39,842 nt of DNA from Candidatus Anoxychlamydiales bacterium (GCA_011065125.1 JAAKFI010000012.1:1-39842), one strand, 5' to 3'; counted from the first letter of the stretch, positions 7,790 to 17,693 are shown. Program-made: numbers and translations. The notes: generated by a model not told the origin, from the letters alone.

Positions 7790-8899
7790 ATGAATAAGTA
7801 TCCTGTAGCTAAAGCTCCTTTAATTTTAAGATTTCATAGATTAATGGATGTTTTTTCAAAATCAGATGATGAAAGAGACTTTTATTTAGATAGAGTTGAA
7901 GGCTTTATTGTTTACGTAGATCTAGACAAAGAAGATGATGAATTAAATTTAGTATATAAAGAATTAAATCAAAATAAAGATAGATTCAGTTTAATTCCTA
8001 AAATGGCTTTCTATGAAATTAAAAAGTTTATGGAAGGTTTTGTTCAAGAAAAAGTATTTGATATCGATGTAAAAGAAAAATTATTGGATATAATCGGAAC
8101 AAAAGAGGCTAGAGAAAACTTTTTAGAGTTTATTTATGATAACTTAGTAGAACTTGAAAAATGGCAGCAATATTACCAAGAAAGATTTAGAATAAGAATT
8201 ATTGAACAACTTAGATTAGAAAATATAAAATTTGTTTTTGAAGAAGATTTAGATTTTTCTAAAAATATAATTGAAAAATTTAAACAAACACTTTTTGATG
8301 ATAAGGTTCCTAAAGAAATTTCAAATGCTAGAGAAATTATAAAAACTAAATCTAAAACCTACTATTCTTCTGAAGCATTGAATCCAAGACCTAAAAGAGG
8401 TAGACCTCCTAAACAAGCTCAAAAAGTAGAAACTACAATACAAATAACTTTAGATATCTATACTCAAGTTCCAAAATCTTTAAGAATGTTTTTATATGTT
8501 CCAGAGATCTCTTCAGCAGCAGCAGTTACTTTCTCTGCTAAATTTGAAACGGAAGAACAACTATTAGCATCACTTAGAGGAACTACTAAAATTAAAGTTG
8601 ATGAGAAATTAGAAGCCCTATCTAGAAGATTAGAATCTCTTCAAAGTTTATCTACTAAACTGCAAGGTGCTGAATTTAGTACGGGAATTGAAAAGATAAA
8701 AAAACCATTCAAACCTTTTGAAAAACCTAAACTTTCTGAAACTAAAAAAATAGAACTCTCAAAACAAAAAGAATTTAAAATTGAAGAAGCTATTTCTGAA
8801 ATTCTTCCAAAAGGGAATGCTAAGATATCTCCACAAAGAAGAAGAGCTATTTCAATTAAAAAAGTTTCTAAAATTAAATCTTCTAAAAAAAAGAAATAA
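7790..8899 (+). CDS. UPF0158 family protein with AT-hook-like motif
   Basis: 369 residues. The N-terminal half has the UPF0158 pattern (RDFYLDRVEGFIVYVDLDKED, then SLIPKMAFYEIKKFMEGFV, then FLEFIYDNLVELEKWQQYY), a family known from chlamydiae, where a long version is typical. At about residues 201-209 lies RPKRGRPPK, an AT-hook-like patch that could bind the minor groove of A+T-rich DNA. The C-terminus is a highly basic tail ending in six lysines and serines. This suggests DNA or RNA association, but the biochemical function is not established. It is followed after 6 bases by the fused dehydrogenase gene and probably shares its transcript. Confidence 0.8.
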   Translation: MNKYPVAKAPLILRFHRLMDVFSKSDDERDFYLDRVEGFIVYVDLDKEDDELNLVYKELNQNKDRFSLIPKMAFYEIKKFMEGFVQEKVFDIDVKEKLLDIIGTKEARENFLEFIYDNLVELEKWQQYYQERFRIRIIEQLRLENIKFVFEEDLDFSKNIIEKFKQTLFDDKVPKEISNAREIIKTKSKTYYSSEALNPRPKRGRPPKQAQKVETTIQITLDIYTQVPKSLRMFLYVPEISSAAAVTFSAKFETEEQLLASLRGTTKIKVDEKLEALSRRLESLQSLSTKLQGAEFSTGIEKIKKPFKPFEKPKLSETKKIELSKQKEFKIEEAISEILPKGNAKISPQRRRAISIKKVSKIKSSKKKK

Positions 8900-8905
8900 T
8901 TTTTT

Positions 8906-10903
8906 ATGAATAATTATTTATCTCATGATAGATGTTTAAAAGTTTTAAAGCTGTTATATACAGCAAGACTTTTAGATGAAAAAATGGAAAAGTTAGTTAA
9001 ACAAAATAAAGGAACTACCTTTTTTTTATCATCAAATGGACATGAGTTAATTGGAATATTATCGGCTCTAACCCTAAATCCTAAAAAAGATTATGCTGCT
9101 CCCTATTATAGAGATAGACCTTTTGTAATAGGACTTGGAAGTGATATTTTAGATCTTTTAGGATCTTTTTTTGCAAGAGATGCAAAACATCACTCAGCTG
9201 GTAGAATGATGCCAGATCATTTTTGTGATAGAAATTTAAATATATTATGTCAATCTAGTGTAGTTGGATCTCAATTCCTACATGCTGTAGGCATTTCTAT
9301 GACTTTTAAAAATGATGAGATAGCATATGTTTCAGGTGGGGATGGATCAACTTCCTCTGGTGATTTTCATGAAGCTATAAATTTTGCATGTATCTATAAA
9401 CTGCCTACTCTTTTTGTTATTCAAGATAATAATTATGCAATTTCTGTTACTAAAGAAGAGCAAACAGCTGGCGCTTCTATTTCAAAAGTAATGAGTGGTT
9501 TTGAAAATTTAAAAATATTTGATATTGATGGAACTGATTATTTGCAAACTTCAAAAGCTTTAGATGAAGCAAATAAATATTTAAAAGAAAAAAAAGGACC
9601 TTGTTTAGTAGTTGCTAAAGTTCCAAGATTAAAAGCACATTCAATATCAGATGATCCAAGAAGATATAAAGATCCTTTAGTTATAGAAAAAGAACAAAAA
9701 GAAGATCCACTTTTAAAATTTGAAAAGTTTTTAGAAGAAAATAAAATTATTTTAAAAGATGAAAGAGAAAAAATTAAAAATGAAATTTTTAATTTCATAG
9801 AAAAAAAAGCAAATGAAGCGGAAAAGTTAAATAAGCCTGATATCGAAAAATCAAAAACTGCAATATTTAAAGATTTTGAAATAAAAACTCATTTTGATAA
9901 TTCAAATGGTGAAGATATCATAATGGCAGATGCTTTAAATCACGCTCTTAGAGAAGAGATGCAAAGAGATGAAAATATTATAGTATATGGAGAAGATGTA
10001 GCTGATAAAAAAGGCGGAGTGTTTTTAGTAACAAAAGGACTTAGCGATAAATTTACAAAAAAAAGATGTTTTAATTCACCACTTGCAGAATCTACAATTA
10101 TTGGAACAGCAATCGGTATGAGTCAAGATCAAAAACATAGACCTGTTATTGAAATTCAGTTTGCTGACTATCTATGGTCTGGAATCAATCAATTAGTAAA
10201 TGAAATGTCATCGATCTATTATAGATCAAACGGTGAATACTCTTGTCCAATAGTTATTAGAATGCCATATGGTGGATATATTCAAGGTGGTCCTTATCAC
10301 TCTCAAAGTATAGAAGCAACACTTGCTCATATACCTGGACTTAAAATTGTAATACCTTCAAATGCAGCAGACGCTAAAATGCTTCTTAAAACCGCTATTA
10401 GAGACCCAAATCCAGTAATATTTTTAGAACATAAGGCTTTGTATAGACAAAAGTATTTTGCAGCTAGAAAAGAGCCGAGCGTGGATAGTGTCTTAGAATT
10501 TAAAAAAGCAAATATTATAAATGAAGGGGATAACCTAACAGTTGTATGCTACGGTCTTATGGTATCATATGCTAATGATGTAATATCTAAATTAAAAGAC
10601 GTGGGATATTCAATTGAATTAATTGATCTTAGAACTATAGTTCCACTGGATAAAGATACAATAATTAATTCTGTTAAAAAAACAAATAAGCTTTTAATAA
10701 TTCATGAAGACACAAAATTTTGTGGGTTTGGAGCAGAGATTTTATCAATTGTTACGGAAGAGGCTTTTGAATATTTAGATGCTCCAATTAAAAGACTTGC
10801 ATCAATTAATACACCTGTTTCTTATGCAAAAGAGCTAGAAGATGCTCATTTTGTCCAAAAAGAAGATATCAAAAAAGAAATATTAGATTTATATAATTAC
10901 TAG
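8906..10903 (+). CDS. 2-oxo acid dehydrogenase E1 component, fused alpha and beta subunits
   Basis: 665 residues. Residues about 1-320 are the E1 alpha part with the thiamine diphosphate motif GDGSTSSGDFHEA, ending in QDNNYAISV. Residues about 333-665 are the E1 beta part (IVYGEDVADKKGGVFLVTKG, NSPLAESTIIGTAIGM, FADYLWSGINQLVNE, RMPYGG). The enzyme decarboxylates a 2-oxo acid and passes the acyl group to a lipoyl E2. The branched-chain (oxoisovalerate) type E1 is the closest by motif; in chlamydiae a fused gene of this kind is annotated pdhA/B and its true substrate is uncertain. No E2 or E3 gene is nearby. It is co-directional with the UPF0158 gene 6 bases upstream. The fusion itself is a good chlamydial marker. 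Confidence 0.93.
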   Translation: MNNYLSHDRCLKVLKLLYTARLLDEKMEKLVKQNKGTTFFLSSNGHELIGILSALTLNPKKDYAAPYYRDRPFVIGLGSDILDLLGSFFARDAKHHSAGRMMPDHFCDRNLNILCQSSVVGSQFLHAVGISMTFKNDEIAYVSGGDGSTSSGDFHEAINFACIYKLPTLFVIQDNNYAISVTKEEQTAGASISKVMSGFENLKIFDIDGTDYLQTSKALDEANKYLKEKKGPCLVVAKVPRLKAHSISDDPRRYKDPLVIEKEQKEDPLLKFEKFLEENKIILKDEREKIKNEIFNFIEKKANEAEKLNKPDIEKSKTAIFKDFEIKTHFDNSNGEDIIMADALNHALREEMQRDENIIVYGEDVADKKGGVFLVTKGLSDKFTKKRCFNSPLAESTIIGTAIGMSQDQKHRPVIEIQFADYLWSGINQLVNEMSSIYYRSNGEYSCPIVIRMPYGGYIQGGPYHSQSIEATLAHIPGLKIVIPSNAADAKMLLKTAIRDPNPVIFLEHKALYRQKYFAARKEPSVDSVLEFKKANIINEGDNLTVVCYGLMVSYANDVISKLKDVGYSIELIDLRTIVPLDKDTIINSVKKTNKLLIIHEDTKFCGFGAEILSIVTEEAFEYLDAPIKRLASINTPVSYAKELEDAHFVQKEDIKKEILDLYNY

Positions 10904-10907
10904 TATT

Positions 10908-11195
10908 TTATTTTATAAGATCTTTTTTTTTATCACGATTATTTAAAAAGTAAAATTTATTTAACTTATCTTGAATTGAAGATCGAAAATTTTTATTATT
11001 TATTTTTTTTAAACTTTCTTTTTTCTCTTTTAACTTTTCATCCATAAAAAAAAAATGCGCTAAAAGGATTTCTTGAATTTTTTTATAAGAATCTTTTTCT
11101 TCAATTGATAATTCACTATCCTTTGCAGCTATTGTATTTTCTATTAACTTATCAATTGTTACTTCTATATTATCTAATATTTCATCTAAAAACAT
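10908..11195 (-). CDS. small helical protein of unknown function
   Basis: 95 residues, charged and predicted almost wholly alpha-helical, with a Lys/Glu-rich C-terminal half; no signal peptide or membrane segment. I do not recognise a family. The frame is open from a TTG at 11219, but the ATG at 11193-11195 is preferred because a GAGAG Shine-Dalgarno lies just before it. It converges on the dehydrogenase gene with 4 bases between the stops and diverges from the MBL hydrolase. It may be a small coiled-coil or structural protein. Confidence 0.55.
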   Translation of the reverse strand: MFLDEILDNIEVTIDKLIENTIAAKDSELSIEEKDSYKKIQEILLAHFFFMDEKLKEKKESLKKINNKNFRSSIQDKLNKFYFLNNRDKKKDLIK

Positions 11196-11305
11196 TTTTT
11201 TTCTCTCGTTGTTTATCAATTTTTATTTTTTTTATATGTTATTATTTTGTCAATTAAAAAAATGTAAGTTAGAATTATTTTTTTTAAATTTTAATAAAAG
11301 TAATT

Positions 11306-12085
11306 ATGATTGAAATTTGTCCATTATCATCCGGTTCAAAGGGAAATAGCGTTTTTTTTAAAACTAAAAAAGCAAAAGTATTAATCGATCTTGGAATATC
11401 TTATCTGCAATTAAAAAAGAGACTACAAGAGATAAATGTTAATCCAGATGAAATTGATGCTGTTTTTGTAACGCATGAACATATGGATCATATTTCAGGT
11501 CTTAAATTATTTATCGAAAATCACAATTCTTTAATTATTTGTAATGTGGATGTTGCAAAGGCAATACGTAATCAATTAAATATTGAAGAGAATTTTAAAA
11601 TATTTTCAACTCATTCTTCTTTTGAATTTAAAGATATGAAAATTTTTCCATTTTCTATTATGCATGATACTATAGATCCTGTTGGGTATATTTTTAATGT
11701 AGATAATTTAAAGTTTGCTTTTTGTACAGATATTGGTTTTGTGTCATCTTTAGTGAAAAAATATTTAACAGATTGTAACTATTTATATCTTGAAGCCAAT
11801 CATAGCATAAATATGGTTCACTCTTGTAATAGATCAAAAATATATAAAGATAGGGTTTTATCAAGAGTTGGGCATTTATCAAATGATGATTTTTTTAAAC
11901 TACTTAGTGAAATATATAATGATAAATTAAAACATATTCACATTGCTCATATTTCTCAAAATTGTAATAGCTATGACTTACTAAAAGATTTAATGGAAGA
12001 TTTTTTAAAAGATAAAAAATATAAAGCGCCTTTTTCATTTACTCATCAAGATAAAGTATCTAATAAAGTATTATTCAAAAGATAG
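11306..12085 (+). CDS. metallo-beta-lactamase-fold hydrolase, YycJ/WalJ-like
   Basis: 259 residues. The opening CPLSSGSKGNS is the signature of YycJ-type proteins. The metal ligands are visible as THEHMDH (H57, H59, D61, H62), followed by SIMHD (about 112-116), FCTDIG with a metal Asp (about 139-144) and a late HIAHIS. YycJ-like enzymes are proposed to be 5'-exonucleases or phosphoesterases involved in DNA mismatch processing and wall homeostasis; the substrate here is unknown. The protein is cytoplasmic. The gene overlaps the end of ftsK tail-to-tail by 15 bases. Length and motifs are intact. Confidence 0.85.
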   Translation: MIEICPLSSGSKGNSVFFKTKKAKVLIDLGISYLQLKKRLQEINVNPDEIDAVFVTHEHMDHISGLKLFIENHNSLIICNVDVAKAIRNQLNIEENFKIFSTHSSFEFKDMKIFPFSIMHDTIDPVGYIFNVDNLKFAFCTDIGFVSSLVKKYLTDCNYLYLEANHSINMVHSCNRSKIYKDRVLSRVGHLSNDDFFKLLSEIYNDKLKHIHIAHISQNCNSYDLLKDLMEDFLKDKKYKAPFSFTHQDKVSNKVLFKR

Positions 12086-14431
12086 TATTTTTCTAGATCT
12101 AGATCCTTCTTGAGGGCCTACTATTTTATTTTCTTCAAGCTCATCCATTAATGATGCTGCTCTTGCATAGCCTATTTTTAACTTTCTTTGTAAAAATGTA
12201 GTTGATGCATTTCTAGTAGCTAGTACTATTTCTAAAGCTTGATCGTATAGTTTATCTTTAGCTTCGCTAGATTTTTTTTCTTCTAATTTCGCCATTGCAT
12301 CAAAAGAGTTAATTAAATAATTAGTAGGATATTTATCGCAAATTGTCTCGATTACTTTATTTATATCTTCATCTCTTATAAATGCACCTTGCGCTCTTAT
12401 TAATTGAGAAGCTCCTGGAGGTAAAAATAAAAGATCTCCATTACCAAGTAAACTCTCTGCTCCTACTTCATCTAATATTATTTGTGAGTTTATTCTAGAA
12501 GATACTTTAAACGCTATTCTAGATGGGAAGTTAGCTTTAATAATGCCTGTTATTACTTCTCTAGAGGGTCTTTGAGTTGCTAAAATTAAATGGATACCAA
12601 TTGCTCTTGCCATTTGAGCAATTCTAGCTATGGGAGTTTCTAAATCAGAAGAAGATACCATCATTAAATCTGCAAACTCATCAAAAATAGCTATTATCAA
12701 AGGCATTTTTTCAGGTATTTCTTTATAAAACTCTGCTTCTTTTTCTTTATTGATTTTTCTAGAGTTGAATGCAGATACATTTCTTAATCTTAAATGTTTT
12801 AAAATATCATATCTTAAATGCATCTCTTTTACTAGCCACTGAAGTGCAGCATATGCTCCATGAGCTTCAGTGATAACAGGAGATAGCATATGTGGAAGAT
12901 TAGAATATCCAGTAAGCTCTACTTTTTTAGGATCTACCATCAAAAGCTTTATATCATCAGGAGAAGCGTTCATAATAATAGACATAACAAGGGCGTTGAT
13001 ACAAACAGATTTTCCAGATCCTGTAGCTCCTGCAATTAATAGATGAGGTGTTTTTGTAAGATCACAACTTACATATTCTCCTGTTACACTCTTTCCTAAA
13101 AGTATTGGAATTTTCATTTTTTTAGAAGAATTTTGATAGTGAAGTAACATCTCTTTTAAAGAAACTTCTTGAGGATATAAAGAAGGAACTTCAATTCCAA
13201 CGGCTGCTTTTCCAGGAATAGGCGCTATTATTCTAATTGATTTTGCTTCTAAATTTAGAGCTATATCACTTTCTAAAGCTTTTATTTTTTGTACTTTTAC
13301 ACCAATGGATGGATGAACTTCAAAAGAAGTAATAGTGGGACCGCAATTGATCTCTCCAACTTTGGCATCAATTCCAAAGTTTTTTAAAGTCTCTTCTAAA
13401 ACCCTTGCTTGTCTTGTAAGCTCTTTTGTAATAGTTGGGTGATCTATTTGCTTTGGATCTTGAAGTAAGTTTGTGCTAGGTATCTTATATGGACTTTTTA
13501 ACTTTTCGAAAAATGTCGGTTCTTTATTAGGAGTAAGAGTTGTTTTACTAGTCGTTATTTTTAAAGACCTTTCTTTTAGTAATTTCTCTTCTTGAATATT
13601 TACTTTTTTATTTATTATGTTAGGAGGAAGATCATTTTTTAAAATATTTTGTTTTATATTGATTTTAGTAACAGGCTTTATTTTTTTTTCATTTTTAGTT
13701 TTTAAATATTTTATAAAAGTATCTAATAATTCAAAAAACTTATGATGGAATTTTTTAGTATTTGCTTTTTTAACTATAAGCTTTTTCTTTTTTTTCTTCT
13801 TTTTAGTAAAATAGATTTTTATTTTATTTAATTTAGTAACTAAATTCAAATTTGTGAAAAATAGAAAGGATATCAGACTAATAGTTGAAAATATCAATGT
13901 GCAGCCAACTGAAGATAAAATCTGTTTTAAATTTAAAAAAGCTAAATCCTTATAAAGATAATAAAAAGGAACTCCTCCTAAATTTTCTCTTGTAACTATT
14001 TTTGTAATAGGCTCATATATATAAATGTTTTGTGATATTATTTTTTTAGAGAAAAATTGAAGTGAATTTGAAAAATTATCAGCATAAATCGTTAATAGAA
14101 AAGAAGAAGAGATTAATAAAAAAGCAAAATTTATAGATCTAAATACGAAATTAATAGTTTTTTCTTTTCTTAATAAATGAATAGAGAGAAAACCTAAATA
14201 TATAACGAATAAATAACCGCTAAGACCAAATAAAAAAGTTAAAAGATATGAAACATAATATCCCAAATATCCTAAATAATTTGCTTTTATAGAATTTGGA
14301 TTGAAACTTAAAAGCGATAATAAAAGTAAAAAACTAGAAGCAAAAACAAAAATCCCTTTTGTTTCTAAATTTTTTTTCTTTTCTTTTTTACTTATTTTTT
14401 TTCTTGTTTTTCTTGTTTTTCTTTTTTTCAT
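12071..14431 (-). CDS. ftsK: FtsK/SpoIIIE DNA translocase
   Basis: 786 residues. A very basic start (KKRKTRKTRKK) is followed by four hydrophobic helices (about 25-195), then a lysine-rich linker (to about 310). The motor domain has Walker A GATGSGKS at about 467-474, Walker B (LIIAIFDEFADLM) and LATQRPSREVITG. The C-terminal winged-helix gamma domain (KLKIGYARAASLMDELEENKIVG) reads orientation sequences on the chromosome. FtsK moves chromosome ends to the septum and activates XerCD at dif. The linker is shorter than in E. coli, as in many non-enteric bacteria. It follows uppP by 5 bases in a tRNA-His-uppP-ftsK unit. Confidence 0.95.
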   Translation of the reverse strand: MKKRKTRKTRKKISKKEKKKNLETKGIFVFASSFLLLLSLLSFNPNSIKANYLGYLGYYVSYLLTFLFGLSGYLFVIYLGFLSIHLLRKEKTINFVFRSINFAFLLISSSFLLTIYADNFSNSLQFFSKKIISQNIYIYEPITKIVTRENLGGVPFYYLYKDLAFLNLKQILSSVGCTLIFSTISLISFLFFTNLNLVTKLNKIKIYFTKKKKKKKKLIVKKANTKKFHHKFFELLDTFIKYLKTKNEKKIKPVTKINIKQNILKNDLPPNIINKKVNIQEEKLLKERSLKITTSKTTLTPNKEPTFFEKLKSPYKIPSTNLLQDPKQIDHPTITKELTRQARVLEETLKNFGIDAKVGEINCGPTITSFEVHPSIGVKVQKIKALESDIALNLEAKSIRIIAPIPGKAAVGIEVPSLYPQEVSLKEMLLHYQNSSKKMKIPILLGKSVTGEYVSCDLTKTPHLLIAGATGSGKSVCINALVMSIIMNASPDDIKLLMVDPKKVELTGYSNLPHMLSPVITEAHGAYAALQWLVKEMHLRYDILKHLRLRNVSAFNSRKINKEKEAEFYKEIPEKMPLIIAIFDEFADLMMVSSSDLETPIARIAQMARAIGIHLILATQRPSREVITGIIKANFPSRIAFKVSSRINSQIILDEVGAESLLGNGDLLFLPPGASQLIRAQGAFIRDEDINKVIETICDKYPTNYLINSFDAMAKLEEKKSSEAKDKLYDQALEIVLATRNASTTFLQRKLKIGYARAASLMDELEENKIVGPQEGSRSRKILSFE

Positions 14432-14436
14432 CTAAC

Positions 14437-15213
14437 TTAAAAATTTATAAAAATTAATGTTGTTATCCCAACTACAGCTAAATAATAAGCAAAATATTTT
14501 AATTTTTTTGCATCTTTTATAGAAAAAATTATTCTAATAGCAAAAAAACCGACTATCAAACTAGATAAAAAAGCTATTACATAAGAGCTAATTGAAATCT
14601 CATTTGTAAAAGAACTACTTTTTATCTCTTTTAAAGTCTCTATTATAGTGCCTCCAATTATGGTTGGAATTGCTAATAGATAAGAAAATTTAATCGAATC
14701 TGTAAGCTTCCACCCTCTAATATTTGCAGCTGTTATTGTGCTAGCGCTTCTTGAAATACCAGGTATTAAAGCAAGCGTTTGCATACAACCAATTAATAAC
14801 ACATCTTTGATTTTAGATGTAGATCTTATCTGAATTTGTTTTTTTGCTATGTATGAACTTGCAAATAAAATTAGAGATGTAAAGAGTAAAAAAAAGCCTA
14901 AAAATCTATCTTGAGATAGATAACTTCTTATATTTTTAGTTAATAAATAAATAGGGATTAAAGGCAAAATTGCTAAAAAGATATGCATTAAATCTTTTTT
15001 AGAAAAAAAAGCTTTTATTATCTCCTTTCTCAAATAAAAAATAGATGTAATTAAGGTTCCCATATGACAGGTTAAATCCAACATATGAAAATCACTGTTT
15101 TCAGAAAGATGAAAGAAGATCTTTAAAAGTTTTAAATGAGCAGATGAAGAGATTGGAAAAAATTCACTTAAGCCTTGCATTATGCCAAGAAGCAGAGATT
15201 GAATAAAAGTCAC
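14437..15213 (-). CDS. uppP: undecaprenyl-diphosphate phosphatase
   Basis: 258 residues. It removes a phosphate from undecaprenyl diphosphate at the inner membrane, recycling the lipid carrier for peptidoglycan and other envelope sugars. About seven to eight hydrophobic helices are seen. The two diagnostic motifs are present: GIMQGLSEFFPISSSAHL near the N-terminus and IPGISRSASTITAA in the middle, with the catalytic Glu, His and Arg. The open frame runs back into the tRNA-His gene, but those 21 codons are tRNA sequence. The start is GTG at 15211-15213 with AAAGG seven bases upstream. It links functionally with murF in the same window. Confidence 0.93.
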   Translation of the reverse strand: MTFIQSLLLGIMQGLSEFFPISSSAHLKLLKIFFHLSENSDFHMLDLTCHMGTLITSIFYLRKEIIKAFFSKKDLMHIFLAILPLIPIYLLTKNIRSYLSQDRFLGFFLLFTSLILFASSYIAKKQIQIRSTSKIKDVLLIGCMQTLALIPGISRSASTITAANIRGWKLTDSIKFSYLLAIPTIIGGTIIETLKEIKSSSFTNEISISSYVIAFLSSLIVGFFAIRIIFSIKDAKKLKYFAYYLAVVGITTLIFINF

Positions 15214-15233
15214 TTTTAAGCCTTTAATGAAAA

Positions 15234-15311
15234 TGGGGCGATTGACGGGACTCGAACCCGCGACTTTCGGTACCACAAACCGACACTCTAACCAACTGAG
15301 CTACAATCGCC
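15234..15311 (-). tRNA. tRNA-His (anticodon GTG)
   Basis: The minus-strand cloverleaf is complete: acceptor GCGATTG pairing with CAATCGC, D arm with AGCTCAG, anticodon stem TCGGT/ACCGA with loop TTGTGGT (anticodon GTG), and T arm GCGGG-TTCGAGT-CCCGT. An extra 5' G at 15311 faces C73 at 15237, the identity pair of bacterial tRNA-His. CCA is encoded (15234-15236). It lies 20 bases upstream of uppP and is probably its transcription leader. Confidence 0.97.
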
Positions 15312-15379
15312 ATAAAAAACAAAATACATTTTAATTAGAAATGTAAATTTAGTCAATTTTAAATAGTTTGAAAATCAAT

Positions 15380-16864
15380 TCATACTATCTTTAAAAAATC
15401 ATTTGCTTCTTTATCTATATAAAATATTTTTAAAAATATAAAAATTATGGAAATTACACTTATATATAAAATTATAAAATTTATTGAAATAGCCTTAGAT
15501 CTTATATAAAACTGTAAAATAGAGGGGAAGGTCAAGGTCATATTTAAAATCATATTAGTGAAAGTATTCAAAGTAATAAATAAAATATTTGAAATTATTG
15601 GCAGAAAAGATAAAAAAATTGAAGTTAAAAGAAGTAGCATTAAAATACCGATTAAAAAAGGGACTATTAAATTGTATACTAAACTCATTATTGGAAACTT
15701 ATTAAAATGATATAATAAAAGAGGGAATATTAGAAAATTAACACTTAAACTAATCGAAATCGAACTTTTTAAATAAATCAATATTTTATAAACAATTTTA
15801 TCTAAAAAATTAAAACTCTCTATTTCATTTTTGTTTCTATCTTTTATAAATCTCGATAAGAAATGGTTAGTTATAGGATGCATTAATAAAATAGCAAAAG
15901 ATGCTAAAAAACTAAGTTGCATTCCTATACTTAATAAGGAAGTAGGATTGATTAATACCATTAAAAATAAAGAAAGACCAATAGCATTCAATGCAAAATA
16001 TTTTCTATTTATTAATTTTGCTATTATAAATAGTTGTATCATTATAAAAGCTCTTTGAATGGATACGATAGGTCCTACAAATAAAAAATAAAAATTAGAA
16101 ATAATTAGTAAAAAAATTAGACTGATTTTTTTTGAAAAAAACTTATCTAAAATAAAACTGAAAAATAAAATCAATATACCAAAATGAAATCCAGAAATTG
16201 CAAGTGTATGAGATAAACCAGATATAGAAAAAATATATGGTATAAAATTCCCATGATTATTAGAGGTTAGAAGAGTATGTAAAAAATTATAGGAATTTTT
16301 ATCTTTTATATTTCTTTTTAAAAGTAAAAAAAGCTTTTTTTTAAGTAAATATCTTATCTCAAAGATAGAAAAAGCTTTTTTTCTATCTTTAGTGATAAAA
16401 GGTTTTTTAAAAAACAAATATTGATTGTAACTATTAATTTCCCCATTAATTTTATAGAGATATGTTGCATTTAATCTTTTTTTTGATGAAATAGATGCTT
16501 TGATATTTTTATAAGTTTTATTTTCGGTTTTAAAATTTTTAAGTTTGATTTTATAAGAGTAATATCTACCAAAAGAATAATTTTCTTTAATATCTAATAT
16601 TTCAAAAGTACCCCTTCCTTTAAGGGGATAGTGATCGGGTATTTTTTTTAAATTAAAATAACCTATAAATATCCCCAATAAAAAAAATATAATTACTAGT
16701 GGATATTTTTTATAAAAGATTAGAGATAAAAAAAATATAAAAATACATAAGTAGCTTTGAAATAAAATAATTGAAACAGCGCAGATAAAAGATATAGAGA
16801 AAATCAAAAAGGGACATTTTTCGAAAAACTCATTTATTTTTTTTAAAGCTTTTTTATATTCCAT
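15380..16864 (-). CDS. comEC: ComEC/Rec2-family DNA uptake channel protein
   Basis: 494 residues, with about ten hydrophobic helices. An N-terminal membrane pair is followed by a DUF4131/OB-like extracytoplasmic domain (about 75-160). The competence domain then carries the family hallmark GLSHTLAISGFHFGI (about 215-229) and later LLSIGMQLSFLASFAILL. ComEC moves single-stranded DNA across the inner membrane. The C-terminal MBL nuclease domain of long ComEC proteins is absent, as in many short homologues. No other competence gene is in the window, and the ATG has no visible Shine-Dalgarno. Its closeness to the pts/dnaX cluster agrees with gene order in Chlamydia. Confidence 0.88.
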   Translation of the reverse strand: MEYKKALKKINEFFEKCPFLIFSISFICAVSIILFQSYLCIFIFFLSLIFYKKYPLVIIFFLLGIFIGYFNLKKIPDHYPLKGRGTFEILDIKENYSFGRYYSYKIKLKNFKTENKTYKNIKASISSKKRLNATYLYKINGEINSYNQYLFFKKPFITKDRKKAFSIFEIRYLLKKKLFLLLKRNIKDKNSYNFLHTLLTSNNHGNFIPYIFSISGLSHTLAISGFHFGILILFFSFILDKFFSKKISLIFLLIISNFYFLFVGPIVSIQRAFIMIQLFIIAKLINRKYFALNAIGLSLFLMVLINPTSLLSIGMQLSFLASFAILLMHPITNHFLSRFIKDRNKNEIESFNFLDKIVYKILIYLKSSISISLSVNFLIFPLLLYHFNKFPIMSLVYNLIVPFLIGILMLLLLTSIFLSFLPIISNILFITLNTFTNMILNMTLTFPSILQFYIRSKAISINFIILYISVISIIFIFLKIFYIDKEANDFLKIV

Positions 16865-16928
16865 TAGAAAATTAAATATTTTTTTTTAAGAAATATAAAA
16901 ATTTATTTAATTTAGAGAAATGTTTTTA

Positions 16929-17693
16929 TTAAAATTTAGTTCCTTTTACTATTGCTTGAGAATTTTCTAAATGACTCGCATCACTTTTTCTAGCAACAAT
17001 TGTAACAAATTCATCATAATGATCTTTTGCAAAATCCATAACCATTTTTTTCCTTTCTTCAAAGCTTGGAAAATAATATGGGTCAATATCAAAAAGAGAT
17101 TTAAAAGTTGAATCATCTTTTAGTTTATTCCAAAGATCATTTATTAAAATATTTTGATCTTTTCCTCCAATAAACTCTTTTAAAAAAAGATATTCAATAG
17201 GACAGTATAACTTGAAAACATTTAAAGCGCATTTGTGAAGCATACAGATATCGTATTTTTGATTATGTGGCGGGAAACGAGTAATTCCCCAGGTAGATCC
17301 TATTTTATGAGATGTAAACCACCTGTTTGAAACGATTTGAAATCTACTATTTACATATTGTATGTCTAACCCTTTATCTAGACAAAATCTTTCAAAATTA
17401 TATTGATCTATAAAATCATTATTATGGTGTAGAAGCCACCATATAGAAAAATCATGTATACGTATATATGATGATATTTCTTCTTTTTTTAATATTTCTA
17501 ATAGTTCAGTATCAGATTTGTTTGGATACGTTTGTTTAAACTTACCCCATTCCTTTGGATGCATGACGTTTACAATATTGTCTAATTTAAAAAAATTGGG
17601 ATCTTTTGCAGTTTCATACCCTTCTGCTCCATAAGCATGGTATTCTTCAGGATTGAATGTTAATATTGGTTTAATAGCTGCAATTGCTGTCAT
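16929..17693 (-). CDS. hypothetical protein, lineage-specific
   Basis: 254 residues, no recognised domain. No signal peptide or membrane helix is evident, so it is probably cytoplasmic or a non-Sec secreted protein. It is unusually rich in aromatics and His (for example FSIWWLLHHNNDFIDQYNFE and GITRFPPHNQKYDICMLHKC), suggesting a compact alpha/beta fold. The charged C-terminal part ends near ENSQAIVKGTKF. It is flanked by comEC (64 bases downstream) and a long divergent intergenic region shared with another unrecognised gene. In this chlamydia-like gene order it looks like an insertion between comEC and the pts operon. A host-interaction role is possible but unsupported by motif. Confidence 0.5.
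   Translation of the reverse strand: MTAIAAIKPILTFNPEEYHAYGAEGYETAKDPNFFKLDNIVNVMHPKEWGKFKQTYPNKSDTELLEILKKEEISSYIRIHDFSIWWLLHHNNDFIDQYNFERFCLDKGLDIQYVNSRFQIVSNRWFTSHKIGSTWGITRFPPHNQKYDICMLHKCALNVFKLYCPIEYLFLKEFIGGKDQNILINDLWNKLKDDSTFKSLFDIDPYYFPSFEERKKMVMDFAKDHYDEFVTIVARKSDASHLENSQAIVKGTKF

Noticed and set aside
15214..15276. Upstream extension of uppP by 21 codons (starting MVPKVAGSSPVN)
   Set aside because: These codons are mostly the 3' half of tRNA-His read as protein. The GTG at 15211-15213 with AAAGG upstream gives the normal UppP N-terminus.
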